From NCBI GenBank assembly GCA_021464245.1, contig JADCRB010000068.1:11974544-12038543 (forward strand): a DNA stretch of 64,000 nt. The letters are read 5' to 3'. The DNA comes from Carallia brachiata (Eukaryota; Streptophyta; Magnoliopsida; Malpighiales; Rhizophoraceae). Below are positions 10,872-23,200 of this stretch, piece after piece (the first letter of the stretch is position 1; every line of letters begins with the position of its first letter). A program made the position numbers and the translations under genes. Below the pieces are notes generated by a model, which searched no databases, had not been told where the DNA came from, and saw only the letters and a program-made list of their open reading frames with translations.

Positions 10872-11944
10872 GAAGAATGAGGAAAAAGTAACCAACTTGG
10901 CGCCACACGTCTAGTTGAGAGGATTTGCACTTTGTAAATTGCTCTGATCCAAGAATATCTTTAAAGCCAAGATAGAGATTTGAAGTCAAGTAAAGTAAGC
11001 TTCCTTTTCGGATGATGCAAAGTTTCTTTCACATGATTAATGAATTATTCCATCTTTTCTCAAAAAAAAAAAAAAGTAAGCTTCCTTATCTGCTTTTCCA
11101 TCTTGTTTTTTTTTTTTTTCCTTCTGTTATGCATTTCAATTTCTAATTATTCTCTCTCTTTTCCTTGTTTTCTTGTTGTCCCTTCTACCTCAAAAACTTT
11201 ATTGTAGTCCATGAATATTGTGATTCAATAAATAAGTGGACATTAACCTGCATATAAATTAGACCAAAAAAGAGGTCACGGTATTGAGCATCTAGGAACA
11301 TGCCTGTAGTCCTGCCAAGTTGCATACTTAAAACAGAACAGAAAGAAGAAAATGTCACAAGAAACACATAAAGCATAAACCATAGTTACCTAACTTGTTC
11401 TGCAATCGTGTTATTTACTTTGTTGGTACCATTATAATCATGATTGCTGGTTACATATCATGGGGTATATGCGCTTAGGCAACTCTAACAATCAAGAATC
11501 GGTAAGGAGGATACTGTGGGTTGTCAATTATTGATGCTTTGACATCATCTATTGTATAATTACATTGGATAAATGACTATATCTTATTGTAGGTTAACTC
11601 AAGTTATATTGAACCTCAAAAAAAAGAGATGGTAAAGTGGCTAGGTTATGCATAAAGCGAATAAATATCTCAATTTTGTTATCAACAATATTTTTTGCCA
11701 CAACACAACGTGTAATTATGAGACAACTTTGAGAACTCTCAACAAAGCTCTCAGGTTAAAAGGTGACATGTTGAGCCAACTAGCCAATCTCTCAATATGA
11801 TGATGCCAGATTCTTGATCCAACATCCTCTATCCAGCTAAGGATTACTGCTAAAAAACGATCTATTCCAGCTTCATCCATGCTTAATGCTTGCAAGGGAT
11901 AGATAGGATTATCTATAATTCACCGGGATTTGCTTACAAGGCAG
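10872..11944. other. Intergenic sequence, nothing recognised
   Basis: AT-rich sequence with poly(A) and poly(T) runs near 11062-11075 and 11107-11120. No coding frame, RNA gene or transposon end could be supported. Confidence 0.5.
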
Positions 11945-12195
11945 GTCTTCCAAAGTCAATTTGTTTCGGTTCAACCCCATAGGCGATTATCTTGAATCCA
12001 CGTGATTTTTTGTTTTTGGCTATTCATTATAGAAATGATTCTTGAATCCACTGAATTTTTTGTTGTTCATTACCTTTCAAAGTCGATTTGTTTCAGTTCA
12101 ACCTAGAGAAGATTATCTTGAATCCATAGGAATTTTTTTTGTTACTCATAATATAAATGATTCTTGAATCCATAAGATTTTTCTGTTTTTTTTCT
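11945..12195. repeat. Tandem duplication, about 127-bp period
   Basis: CAAAGTC(A/G)ATTTGTTTC(G/A)GTTCAACC occurs at 11951 and 12078. Each copy is followed by two CTTGAATCCA...TTTTTTGTT half-units, so the block is a two-copy repeat with internal half-repeats. Confidence 0.7.
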
Positions 12196-12739
12196 GTACA
12201 AAAAGGAAAGAAATAAGCTTTCGATACTACTTTGAGCTAGAGGTTATCAAATTTCGTTAGATTTTTCCTCTTGTGGGTTTGAACTTAAAGTTGACATAAA
12301 GATTTAACACTAACAAGTTTGTCCAATTGTGTGTTTTTTTTTAACAAGTGTCACGACAAGATATATAGAAAAAAAAAAAGTCCCAAAATCAAAAGATGCA
12401 TTATATTAAAAAAAAAAAATACAAAAGCAACTGCAGAGAAATTCGACTTTGATGCTATTAGGATAAACAAATTTTTTATGATCGTGAGACAAAATATACA
12501 GAACAAAAATCACGAGGGAATTGAAAAGCCAAAACAGGAATGTAGACTTCAAGTTGCAACAACAGAAAAATTGAGGGTCTACTGTAAACAACAATATAAT
12601 CCTGTTTGCAGCAATATAATCTAAATAAAACAGTACCAAACATTCTTTAATCAATGAGTAGAAAATAACAATAACTTCAGTTTTTGTAGGTAAATATTAT
12701 AGTAAGGTTCTGAAGCAGAAAAAACATCCAAAGTTTTTT

Positions 12740-12850
12740 TAGGTCCCCGACTGAAAAATGGACACCATCTCTCCCACCATGATTGAAATCACCATGTCCA
12801 CCACCACCCCAATCACGACCTCTAGAAGAACCCCAGCGTCTGAAACTACT
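12740..12850 (-). pseudogene. Fragment coding for a Gly/His-rich stretch (captured host exon?)
   Basis: The minus strand reads RRWGSSRGRDWGGGGHGDF followed by NHGGRDG, a composition typical of RGG/Gly-rich RNA-binding or structural proteins. The open stretch is only about 35 codons, with no start, and the tandem satellite begins immediately beside it. GC content is clearly above the neighbours. It is likely a captured exon piece; the family is not identified. Confidence 0.3.
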
Positions 12851-12879
12851 TATCCACGTGAAATGGGTTCGAACTTAGA

Positions 12880-13805
12880 TAAAAATGGGTTAATTTATGT
12901 AACTACATAAATCGATTTGAACGTTATTCAAATTTAGAGTATTTTGCGTAATTTACGAAAACTAAGTAATACATTATTCGAAAGTTAAAGCGACATAAAA
13001 TAGGCTTTATTTGAATAAAAATTGGCTGATTTGAGTAATTATAAAAATCATTTGGGACGTTATAAAAATTTTGAAAATTTCATGTAATTTGCAAAAAAAA
13101 AGTAAACAATGCATTCATCAAAAGTTTGAGTCACATGAAATTGTCCCAATTTGAATTAAAAAGGGTCAATTTGAGTAAGTGCGAAAATACATTATTCAAA
13201 TTTAGAATATTTCACATAATTTTTGAAAATTTAATTAATATGTTAATTGAAAGCTAACCTATTTGAAATAGGCCGATTTAAATTAAAATGGGTTAATTTA
13301 TTTAATTGCAGACATAAATCACAACAGTATTCAAAGTTAGAGTATTTCATGTAATTTTTAAAATTAAGTAATACATTATGCAAAAGTTAGATCTATGTAA
13401 ATTAAGCTTCATTTGAATAAAAATTGGATAATTTGAGTAACTACAAAAATTATTCTGAACATTACAAAATTTTGGAATATTTCACATAATTTGTGAAAAA
13501 AATTAGGCAATACATTCATCAAAAGTTTAAATCATGTGAAATTGTTCCAATTTGAATAAAAAATGGTCAATATGAGTAAATGCAAAAATTGATACGAATG
13601 CTATTCAAATTTAAAGTATTTCACATAATTTTGAAAATTAAGCAATATGTTAATCAAAGCTAAGCTACGTGAAATAGGCCGGATTAAAATTAAAATAAGT
13701 TAATTTATGTAATTGCAAAAATCGATCAGAACATTATTCAAAGTTAGAGTATTTCATGCAATTTATAAAAATTAAGTAATACATTATTTAAAAATTAAGT
13801 AAGAT
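12880..13805. repeat. Higher-order tandem repeat: about 405-bp unit built of three about 135-bp monomers
   Basis: The phrase (A)AAATGGGTTAATTTATGTAA starts at about 12883 and recurs, diverged, at about 13286 and 13693, giving a 403-407-bp period. Within each period three related monomers follow, each with ATTTGAATAAA/AATTAAA, TATTTCA(T/C)(G/A)TAATTT and CAATACATTAT(T) landmarks. About 2.25 periods are present. It is non-coding. Confidence 0.75.
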
Positions 13806-14237
13806 ATTGTGCTGATGGTTACCATAGAGAATTTCTAGAAGTATTCCCAGAGAGGACTCTGTAGATGACAATAAAGTGCTACAACTACACACAAAGAGAA
13901 ACTGACAATACACACACAAGAGAAAGTGAGGGGGACGGAAGACCGTACCATCACGTTGTGACAGCCGTCCAGGGATGGTTTAAATTTATGAAAATTTGGG
14001 TGGTAATGCAATGGACAACGTACTAATATAATGTATTTTAATAAAAAATTTTATTAAATTTTTTAAAAACAAAAATAACATATTTATTGTTAAATAGATT
14101 GTACATCCCTCTAATTTTTATTACTTTACTGTATAGCCAAGCCCTTATATTTATTTGAAGCAGTGAATTTGATGTGGTGGTGGTGGTGGACTGGTTCAGC
14201 AAGCTGAGACTCTTGTTTTTATTCTTACCATTCCTTT
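13806..14237. other. Intergenic sequence, nothing recognised
   Basis: This includes a GC-richer stretch (13830-13970) without a supported frame and an AT-rich stretch up to the LINE fragment. A short GGTGGTGGTGG run lies at about 14174-14187. Confidence 0.4.
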
Positions 14238-14585
14238 TTTTTTTTTGGTTAAACAAATCGGGTAAAACCTAAAATTAAATGACTATAGTTTTAGGAAATT
14301 GAACACCAACAATATCCTTCATAACAAGACCATGTAAACCAGTAGGAGGCTGTTTGAAAATAGTCAATCCTAGGCCCGGAGTAAGAGCAATTGATACAAG
14401 CTAGTCTGCCACACGATTTCTTGCATGATATGTACGAACAATTTCAATTATCCAATCCCTCCAAAGACTGCTGACAGCAATGGATCAAATTAGTGTGGGG
14501 GTGGACGGAGGGCACCCCATGCAGAATGGCACGATGAGCTGACTGAGAATCTGTTTCAATTAGCAGTCAACTTCTACTACTGGTC
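14238..14585 (-). mobile_element. 3' fragment of a LINE: RNase H domain and poly(A) end
   Basis: On the minus strand a broken frame reads SAHRAILHGVPSVHPHTN, then RDWIIEIVRTYHARNRVAD, then LVSIAL. This is the C-terminal RNase H signature (H-x-R-N-x-V-A-D-x-L) of plant L1-type LINEs and related host RNase H-like genes. Stop codons interrupt it. It ends toward 14238 in a run of A on the minus strand (T11 on the plus strand), consistent with a LINE tail. Being only the 3' end, it fits 5'-truncated insertion. Confidence 0.6.
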
Positions 14586-14735
14586 ACACTCGCACTCACA
14601 CGCGAAAGGAACAGAGAGAGCGAGACGTAGTAGACGTGGCCAAGAAAACGATATTACGAACACATTGGAATGTTTGCTTAAATAAAAATGAAACTAGAGA
14701 TGCTTCGTTCTTATTTTGTGCTGACGAATTCGATC

Positions 14736-17294
14736 TTTTAAGCAGTTTTATAAAGATTGATTTCTTGTTCGGACACTCTAATGGTTATAGTGTAGAGTTT
14801 TATGTTGGAAGTTTGAGTTTCTAATTTTAAAAACACAGGACATTAGATATATAAATTTATGAGAATGAAAAGAATTACTGTTATTGTTTAGTTTCTAACT
14901 TAGTAGATTTTTTAATAAATAAAAAATAATAATTAAAAAAAATCAAAAAGGAAAGCCTAACTTCTTATAGATTTGAACTTAAATGCATTTAACACCTAGG
15001 AGTTTATCTCTTTCCCATCATAGTTGCCTTAAGTTTCAATTTACGCTTTAACATCCTGACGTGAGATTTTTTAATTTTAGTAATTGAGGATTTTTTGAGG
15101 ATTCTATTAATTTTTAAAAACTTTTTAATTCTTAAAAAATAGTATAATTGTAATATTATGAAATGAATTTTTTATTTATCGTAATTATTTTTAAAAAAAT
15201 CAAAATTCATTATTTTTAATATTATTAAGGAATTAAAATTTTAACTCTAACAGAATTAAAAAATTATAAAACATACAAAATTTCAAAAAGATCAAAAAAA
15301 ATCATGAATGGTTCGAAAAATTCAGTCTCATCATCTAAATTTTACAAAACTTTATAGAATAAAAAAATAAGTTTTAAGATTAACAGAATGCTAAAATTAT
15401 CTCATTATTAAATAAAAAAATACAAAGAGGTAATGTAAAAAAGTCAATCACAGAGAGGTAAAATGTATTTAACTATAAATTATATTAGATGCTATGTAGA
15501 TTAGTTTGCTTAAACTTACCGACCAAAATTATTGGGTTTTGCGGCCCAAAAAAACCCCAATGTATGGAATTTTCGCCGTTATGAATTTAGAGGACCAAGA
15601 CGTGGCCTCACAAATTGGAAGACCCATGATGCGTAATCATCTAACTGCTGGGATTTTTTCAGTATTTTTTTGAGACAATATAAAAATAAATTTTTTTTCT
15701 ACAAAATAATACATTTTTGAAAATTGAAGTAGACTTTGTTGGAACATCGTACATTTTGGATTTAAAAAAAAAAAGACGAAGAAAAAGGAATAGTGCAAGT
15801 GAGCAGTGTAGGTAGCACATCTTTGAGAGAATGAAGCATTTTGTTGAAAATTGTAATTCAGTATATTTTCTGAAAACTGTACAGTTTTTAAAAAATGCAA
15901 AACATTTCTAATTATTGGGAAAAAAAAAATAGCGAACTGTATATTATAATGCCCCGGGCCTTCCACTATGCTTCACCTAGGTTTTCTCATGAATATTTCT
16001 TGTTGGTCTAAGAGGTTTATTAGACATTTAGGCCATTTAGGCTGCAAATTAAATAATGAAAATAACTCTCTTATTTTAACCTTCATACTCCAACGTAAAA
16101 TTTTAAGTTATTAATCACTATAGTATTTATTAGGAACTCTCATTAATTTATTTATTTTTGGTTATAAGGAATGCCAAAAGGCTAAAAAAGATATTAGAAT
16201 CACTAAAATTTTAACATAGGATGACAAATTTTTAACAAATATCTTAATTAATTGTACTAAAAATATTAAGATCTCGTCTTTTTTTTTTTTTTCCTTTGGT
16301 GAGAAATCCACAATAGAAAGTTTAACGTGATGTCTATGATGAGGTTTTTATCTTCCGCTCCTGCCGTATCCCGTTTAACACACATGAGCGTGGCACTAGC
16401 CATCTTCTTTTCCTGAATACAGTAACATTATCGTTGGCAAGGGGCGAGTCTTCCCTTTTTTTTTTTTTTTGTGTGTGTTTTTAGGGAGAAAGCAAAAACC
16501 ATCTATCGGGAAGTACATGAGATGGGAGAAGGGAAAGCAAAAATCTCATTGCTTGAAACCTGTTTAGATTACAAGTAGATTATATAAGATGAACATTCTT
16601 CCAGTCAAAATTTTTTTAAAAAACAATTAGTTAATTAATTGTTAAATATGACGAAAAAGACAGATAGAGCATCAATTCATTTAAGTGAAAAACCCTCCAT
16701 GTTAGAGTTATTTGAGGATAGTGGAGTTTGAATGTCCTACCATCCTATTGGGCAATGCCCTAATGGCCAATTCGGAGTTGGTTTAGTTGGGAATATTTTT
16801 ACTTTCCTTTTTCACATCACAACCAAGCATATGCTTATTGGTATCGAAGCATAGCTCTTTCTTCTTTTTTTTAAATTAAAATAAAAAGTGAATGTAATAC
16901 TCTACAACCTTATTAAGGAGAATTGTGTTGTCATATTGTATAGTGAGTTAGTCCTTTATACTGAACTATCAAAAAGTAAATTTTATGATATTCAACTAAA
17001 GTTATCAGTCTCTTCTAAAATTGTGTAAAATCAGAAATGCATTTAACTTTACTTAATGTCTTAGAAATTGTTTTTTTTAAAAAAAAAAAAAAGAGGCTAG
17101 CAGCCAAAATTACAAAAACTGCATAGAGCAACCTCTAGGCTCTGGCAGCGGTATTTTCTGGGTCTCACAATCCCCTCGGGCATTGCTACTTGGGTAGCTC
17201 TTTACTGGACCCGGTCTTGTCCTTTTTAGCGCTTTGGGGGTGGACTGTATGGACTGAACTTTGAGGTTAATGTTCCGTGTAGCAGTCTCACTCA
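14736..17294. repeat. Distal 3' flank of the duplicated receptor unit (B copy), left part
   Basis: This aligns over its length with 39945-42524 downstream of copy A. Shared landmarks include TTTAAGCAGTT at the left edge, the AT-rich central part, the block near 16320-16455 and the GC-richer block at 17100-17294. Homology ends exactly at CAGTCTCACTCA on both copies. Here the LINE sequence follows; in the A copy the sequence continues to the receptor 3' end. No intact gene is present. Confidence 0.8.
17100..17294 (-). other. GC-richer block with a possible LINE ORF1/linker remnant
   Basis: The minus strand has an open stretch of about 58 codons here (RPGPVKSYPSSNARGD and LPEPRGC within it). 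The A-side equivalent at 42350-42524 is diverged and reaches a stop earlier. Composition and wording resemble the basic, proline-rich linker of plant LINEs that precedes the endonuclease, but the match is from memory and weak. It belongs to the duplicated flank, so it predates the duplication. Confidence 0.3.
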
Positions 17295-20200
17295 CGTGCT
17301 GCGGGCTCTAAGACGACAGGAACACGCCCACTGGGGCAGGGTAGTTAAGGCAGAAACAAGGGGGCTGATTGTCAGGGGATTTCTAGGGGCACTCTTCTGA
17401 TGTTGGGCCTTACAGTAGTAGGCCTCCTCCGTCTATATAGAATCAATAGGTGCTTCCCCAAAAGCCGGTGGAGCTAGCTAGGCCAAGCCACTCATGACCT
17501 GTTTCTCCTAGATCAAGGGACGACCAAATGGGCCAGCAATTGAGGCCCCTTTTCAAATCCTTCCTGCAGTGAGCAAGGATTTGACTATGGGCCTTGAGCC
17601 TAATCCTTCCGACCATAGACCAATGGAGGTGCTGGATAATGAGTGTGAACCATAGCCCAAACCTCCTGACATAGATACGGTTTCCATAGGACTCCAGGAC
17701 TTGGAGGAGGGCCTTGAATCCCAGGTCCTTGAGTTACTTATGCAACCATTTTGGAGCAGCCTTTATGCTCGGATGGTCTAAACCGTGCTGCCTCTCTTGT
17801 TGGGCTGGATTGTTGAGTGATCTTTTCCTCCATGTCGTTTCATCATGAATTTGTTAATCTAGAAAGTTAATGGAGCTGCTAGCTCCGATTTCTTGCGGAC
17901 TTTACATATACTTCTTCGTTTGCATAAGCCTTTTATTTTGGCTTTGGTGGAGCCACATATTAGTGGCATTCAGAATGAACAGGTGTGCAAGAAACTCAAG
18001 TATTCTGGGTTGTTGCGTGAGGAAGCTCAAGGCTTTAGTGGTGGCATTTGGCTTCTGTGGCATACGACAGATTTGTCCCTTATATTACTAGAGAAAACAG
18101 ATCAATATATTTATGTTCAGGTGGATGATGCTTCCAACTCTAGCTGGCGCTTTAGTGCAATCTATTATAGCCCTTATTCTGTACCAAAACGAAAATTTTG
18201 GGAAAGGCTATTGGTGTTGAAGGCTTCGATGTCACACCCTTGGCTGATAGCAGGGGATTTTAATGCTGTTAAGTCTCCTAAGGAGTATCAGGGATGATTT
18301 TAGAACCCATCGATGGGAGCCCTTTGTGACTTGGATTAATAGCATGTCCCTAATTGAACTGGGTTTCATTGCTTTTAAATTCACCTGGGCTCAGGGGCGC
18401 ACTTTCCAAACCAGGGTGCTAGGGAGACTTGATCGTGCTTTGTGCACCCCAGAGTGACGATTGCACTGGCAGACTGCTATGGTTCACTATCTCCCGAGAG
18501 TTCAATCTGATCATAGCCCTTTGTTGGTTAAACTTTAGCCTTCCGGACCTCCTAGTGGATCTAGTCGCCCCTTTTGTTTCCAAGGAGCCTGGATGCTTCA
18601 TTAGGACTTCCATGCTTTGTTGAAACAAGTCTGGATCTTAAATGAGTCCCTTCCAGTGGAACTCGGGAGGCTGCAAACTATCTTGTCCACTTGGAACAAA
18701 GAAGTTTTTGGGAATATTTTCTCAAAAAAACAACGACTATTAATTGGATACAAGGTTGTCAGTCTGCACTCTCATATGGCTTTTCTCTAGGTCTATTGCA
18801 CCTTGAAGATAAGCTTCAAGTAGAGCCTGCCTCTATCCTTAATCAATAAAAGCTCCATCTAGTTCCAAAAGTCTCATGCCAAGTGGGTTTTTAACAGGGA
18901 CCACAACACTCACTTTTTCCATACTACAATGGTCACTTGCCAGCATAAAAATACCATTGAGGCCCTAAAAGATCATCACGGGTGATGGATCCATGACATC
19001 GATGCCCTTAAGGCCCTTGTCCGCCAATTTTATGTTGATTTGTATACTGCGGAGGATCGGCAGCGTGTCTACTCTACTAATTGGTGTCTTTGCTCCCCTA
19101 CCTGCCTCCGCTATGAGTTGTCTCACATGTCCATTTCGGCTGTTCGCCGAGCACTAAGGGCTATGCAGCCGTATAAGGCTCTTGGGGTCGATGATTTTCC
19201 AGCTACTTTCTTCCAAAAGAATTGGGATGTCGTGGGCAGTTCTGTTTCTGACTTTGCATTGAAGGTTTTGAATAGGAATACTGTACCACCAAGCACCAAT
19301 GATACTCTTCTTGTGCTTATTCCTAAACAAGCGTTTTCGGTCAGAATGTTGCACTTTCGGCCTATAAGCCTATGCAACGTTTCCCATAAAATGATCACTA
19401 AGGCTATTGTGCATAGGTTGAAGGAGGATTTGCCATATTGGATCTCTCTGACGCACACGAGCTTTCTTTCGGGACCGCATATCACTGATAATGTTGTGAT
19501 TCTTCGAGAAATCGTACACACCATGAAAGGGTTGAAAAGGAAGCATGGGATGATGCTTTTAAAGTTAGACCTCGAGAAAGCCTACAATCGATTAAGCTGG
19601 GATTTTATTCTCTCCACCTTACGAGAATTGGCCCTTCCCAGCCCTTGGATTAATTTGATTATGGATTGTCTTAAATTGGTATGGATAAGGGTTTTGTAGA
19701 ATGGGGAGCTGACCAGGTCCTTTACTCCATGGTGGGGGCTGCGGCAGGGGGACCCTCTTTCTCCCTATTTGTTTATTCTCTATAAGGAGCACTTCAGTCA
19801 CTTGATCTACAGGGAGGTTACAATGGGAGCATGGAAGCCAATTTACTTAGCGAAGCAGGGTCCAAGACTATCGCATTTATTTTTTGCCGACGATGTTATT
19901 CTTTGTCCTGAGGCTTCCTTGGACCAAGTGTGTGTAATTAAAAGATGTCTTGATACCTTTTGCTCTCATTCTAGCCAAAAGGTAAGCTTCCCAAAATCCA
20001 GATTGTTAGTATCCTAGAATGTGTGGTTAGGTTGGCAAGAAGATTAGTGGGGAGTTTGGTTTTTAACTTGCATCAGATTTAGGTAGATATTTGGGTATGC
20101 CTGCAATTATGGTTCGAATGTCCTCCTTCTTAAATTAGGATATTCTCGACAAAGTGTAGTCCAAGCTCTCAGGTTGGAGGGCTCGATAGCTCTCCTTTTC

Positions 20201-23200
20201 AGGACACCTCACCTTGATTAAGTTTGTCACATCTGCCATTCTTTTGTATGCCATGCAAACAGTGTTGCTACCTACTTTTGTGTGGATATATTAGACCAAT
20301 AATAACATAAGCTTTTTATGGGGTGCCTTTGAAGAGGGCGAGAAAGTGCATCTTGTGAATTGGGAGAAAGTAGTTATTCTGAAAGTTGCTGGCAGATTAA
20401 GCATACATCAAGCTCTATTGGCAAAGTTGAGCTGGAGATTTCTAACTGAGCCAGATAGCGTTTGGGGTTGGGTTCTCCGAGGTAAGTATTATAAGCATGG
20501 CAAGGTCTCCCTTCAGCATAAGTGGGTGGCCTCTTCAACGTGGAGAGCCATGGTGCGCTCCAACAACCTTTTCTCCCATTTCTCTCGTTGGAAACTTGGG
20601 GATGGTCACTTGTGTTGCTTTCGGTCGGATGTATGGCTATTGGATGATAAACTGGCCAACCATGCATTAAGCAACTCTCACAAGCGGAGCTTATGCTTCT
20701 GATGAGTCGATATTGGGTCAAGGGCGTCGGTCGGGACTGGCAAGCATTAAACACTAGCTTGCCGCCTTATGTTCATCGCTTACTAGCGGCTATTTCCCTT
20801 ACCAGCAGGTCCGTAATCCAGATAGGCTTTGCTGGGGGCCTCTTCCAATGGTATTTTCATGGTCAAAAGTGCCTACAAGGCTCTACTCCGCTTACCACAA
20901 TACCCTACATGGCCACCAGCTCTCAATGGTGTGTGGAAGTTACAAGTATCAGAGAGGCTTAGATGCTTTTTATGGCAAGTTGCTCAAGGTAAACTTTTGA
21001 CTAATATAGAAAGGCATAAACGAGGCCTTTCGCCTTTTGCCTTATGCCAATTATGTGGAACTAGTGAAGAATCTATTTTGCATTTGCTAAGAGACTGTTC
21101 TACTGTTGCTGGTATTTGGGATTTTTTCCTTTTGCCATCTGCCAAACCTGCTTTATTTTCTTGTCAGTTGGTGGATTGGTTAATTTTAAATTTTACTAAT
21201 CATTTGAGTTCATCTAGGTTGGTGAATTGGCCAGCACTCTTTGGGATAATTTGTTGGTGGCTGTGGCGCTGGCGAAGTGATAGGGTCATTGGGGGAGCAG
21301 TTTCAACTCCTTACTCCCCTATTGTTTATTAAAGCAATACCAAGACTTTCATGCTTTTGATCCCATTGTTGTTTGTCATCCTTCTGCTCCACATGTGGCT
21401 CTGGTTGTGATTGGATGGCAACCATCGGTGGGTGATTGGATAAAGTTCAATACTGACGGTGCCACAAAGGGTCCTCTGGGTTTAACCTCAGTTGGAGGTT
21501 TTATTGCGGGATTTAAAGGGTCAGTGGTTGGGAGGATTTGGCCATAATATCGTGTTTTGTTCAGCTTTAACCGTAGAATTATAGGGCTTACTTGGTGGGC
21601 TTGACCTTACTTGGCAATGTGACTTTCAGAAGGTGAATGTTGAAGCAGATTCGAAGGTTGTCATCCATTGGTTGAAGAAAGGGGTGCCCGCAGCTCATGC
21701 CCAAGCCAACTTGATTAACAGTTGTCGTGATTTACTACAAAAGAGCGGGAAGTTTAAGCTTTGTCACTGTAGGAACAGGAAAGAGGATGAGATTGAAAAT
21801 GAAAGAATTACTTCAAGTCGTGTAATAATGCCACTTTTCTTAAGGCAAAATTTGCCCTTATATCGGTGCAAGCAGGTTACAGGGAATTCCCTTACAGGAT
21901 AAAATGAAACAACACTTGATTGCAGTTTGTACTACTGAAATAAGCCCTCGAGAATAACTTTTATAGTATTGCAGAATTGCTATTATAAAATGTATACATT
22001 TTTCTCTGTTTTATCTATATCTATGTGACTGACATCACATATTTATACGGAGATTAAATTGATAGTTATTTGGTCAAAAGATGCATCTTTTGGGATCAAA
22101 AAATACGGCTTTTTTAACGTGTCTCTTCATCAATAGATACATCTCTATAACCACCAAATTAACTAAAGAACATGACTTTTCATATTTTGAAAATTTCCCA
22201 ACAATCTCCCGTCATTTTCAAAATTTGAAAATATAACAATTTTAACAATTCTAATTGTCAATTGCATAAACAGTGGTGGACTGCATCTTAGAACCACTAC
22301 ATAGTGAAGTGTACATTACAACAAACTTAAATAATATGGTGGACTATGCCTTGAAACCAATTATTCTTATTAGTGAGCTGTATAACCACTTCATACAATT
22401 GACCTTACAACTACAACCATCTCTATGATTTAGGTGACACGTGTATGACCATGTATGTATATCCTTTTCATGGATGTTTTAAAGACAAGTCTTTAAACTT
22501 CTTGGAACAGCATCATTTCACATCTACATAGGCATACAAAGTGCACCCACATTAAGACAACTTTTACAAAGTTTGTTAAGAGTTGTATAATTCATCCTCC
22601 CAAATAAACTGTGGAAATCAAGCACTATGTAACATCGGGATGAAAATAATTTAAGTATAGTGCTTCAATCACACTGATGATGTCCTTTAACTCATCAAAA
22701 ACTTAAGATTTGATATTGTATCAAGCATTGAATTGAGTGTCCATCATGGGTGATTAGTAATTGTGGATTTGAGACTCATCGCTCATTTGATGTCTCATTC
22801 AGCAAGTTCTTGTTAACCTTTTTAGTTAAGGATTAACCTTCTTTTTTAGTATATAACTAACTTTTCAAAAGTCTTTTATATTTATCATAGTATCATAAAC
22901 CACCGTATGATTACTAAAATATAGTAAGAGATACTGTTAAATAACCAGTTAACATCTCACTCTTACACTTTGAAGGTTTATTAACTCCAAATATATCGGA
23001 AACTCTTGCTTTAGTGGTCATGATTCACAAGCGTCATATTATTTATATTTATTTTTCTGTGCTACAACATAGTTGTCCCTATGCCATCTATTACTTTCTT
23101 TCAAAAAAAATTTTTAATTTGACTTATGAAAAGACTAAATATAGTTACCTATAAAAAGTTATGACCCTTTCCGAACGAACATATCTTTTCCCACAAAGGG

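Noticed and set aside
15637..15966. 109-codon minus-strand frame
   Set aside because: Low-complexity F/N-rich translation of AT-rich DNA; the A-side copy (about 40804-41190) is frameshifted.
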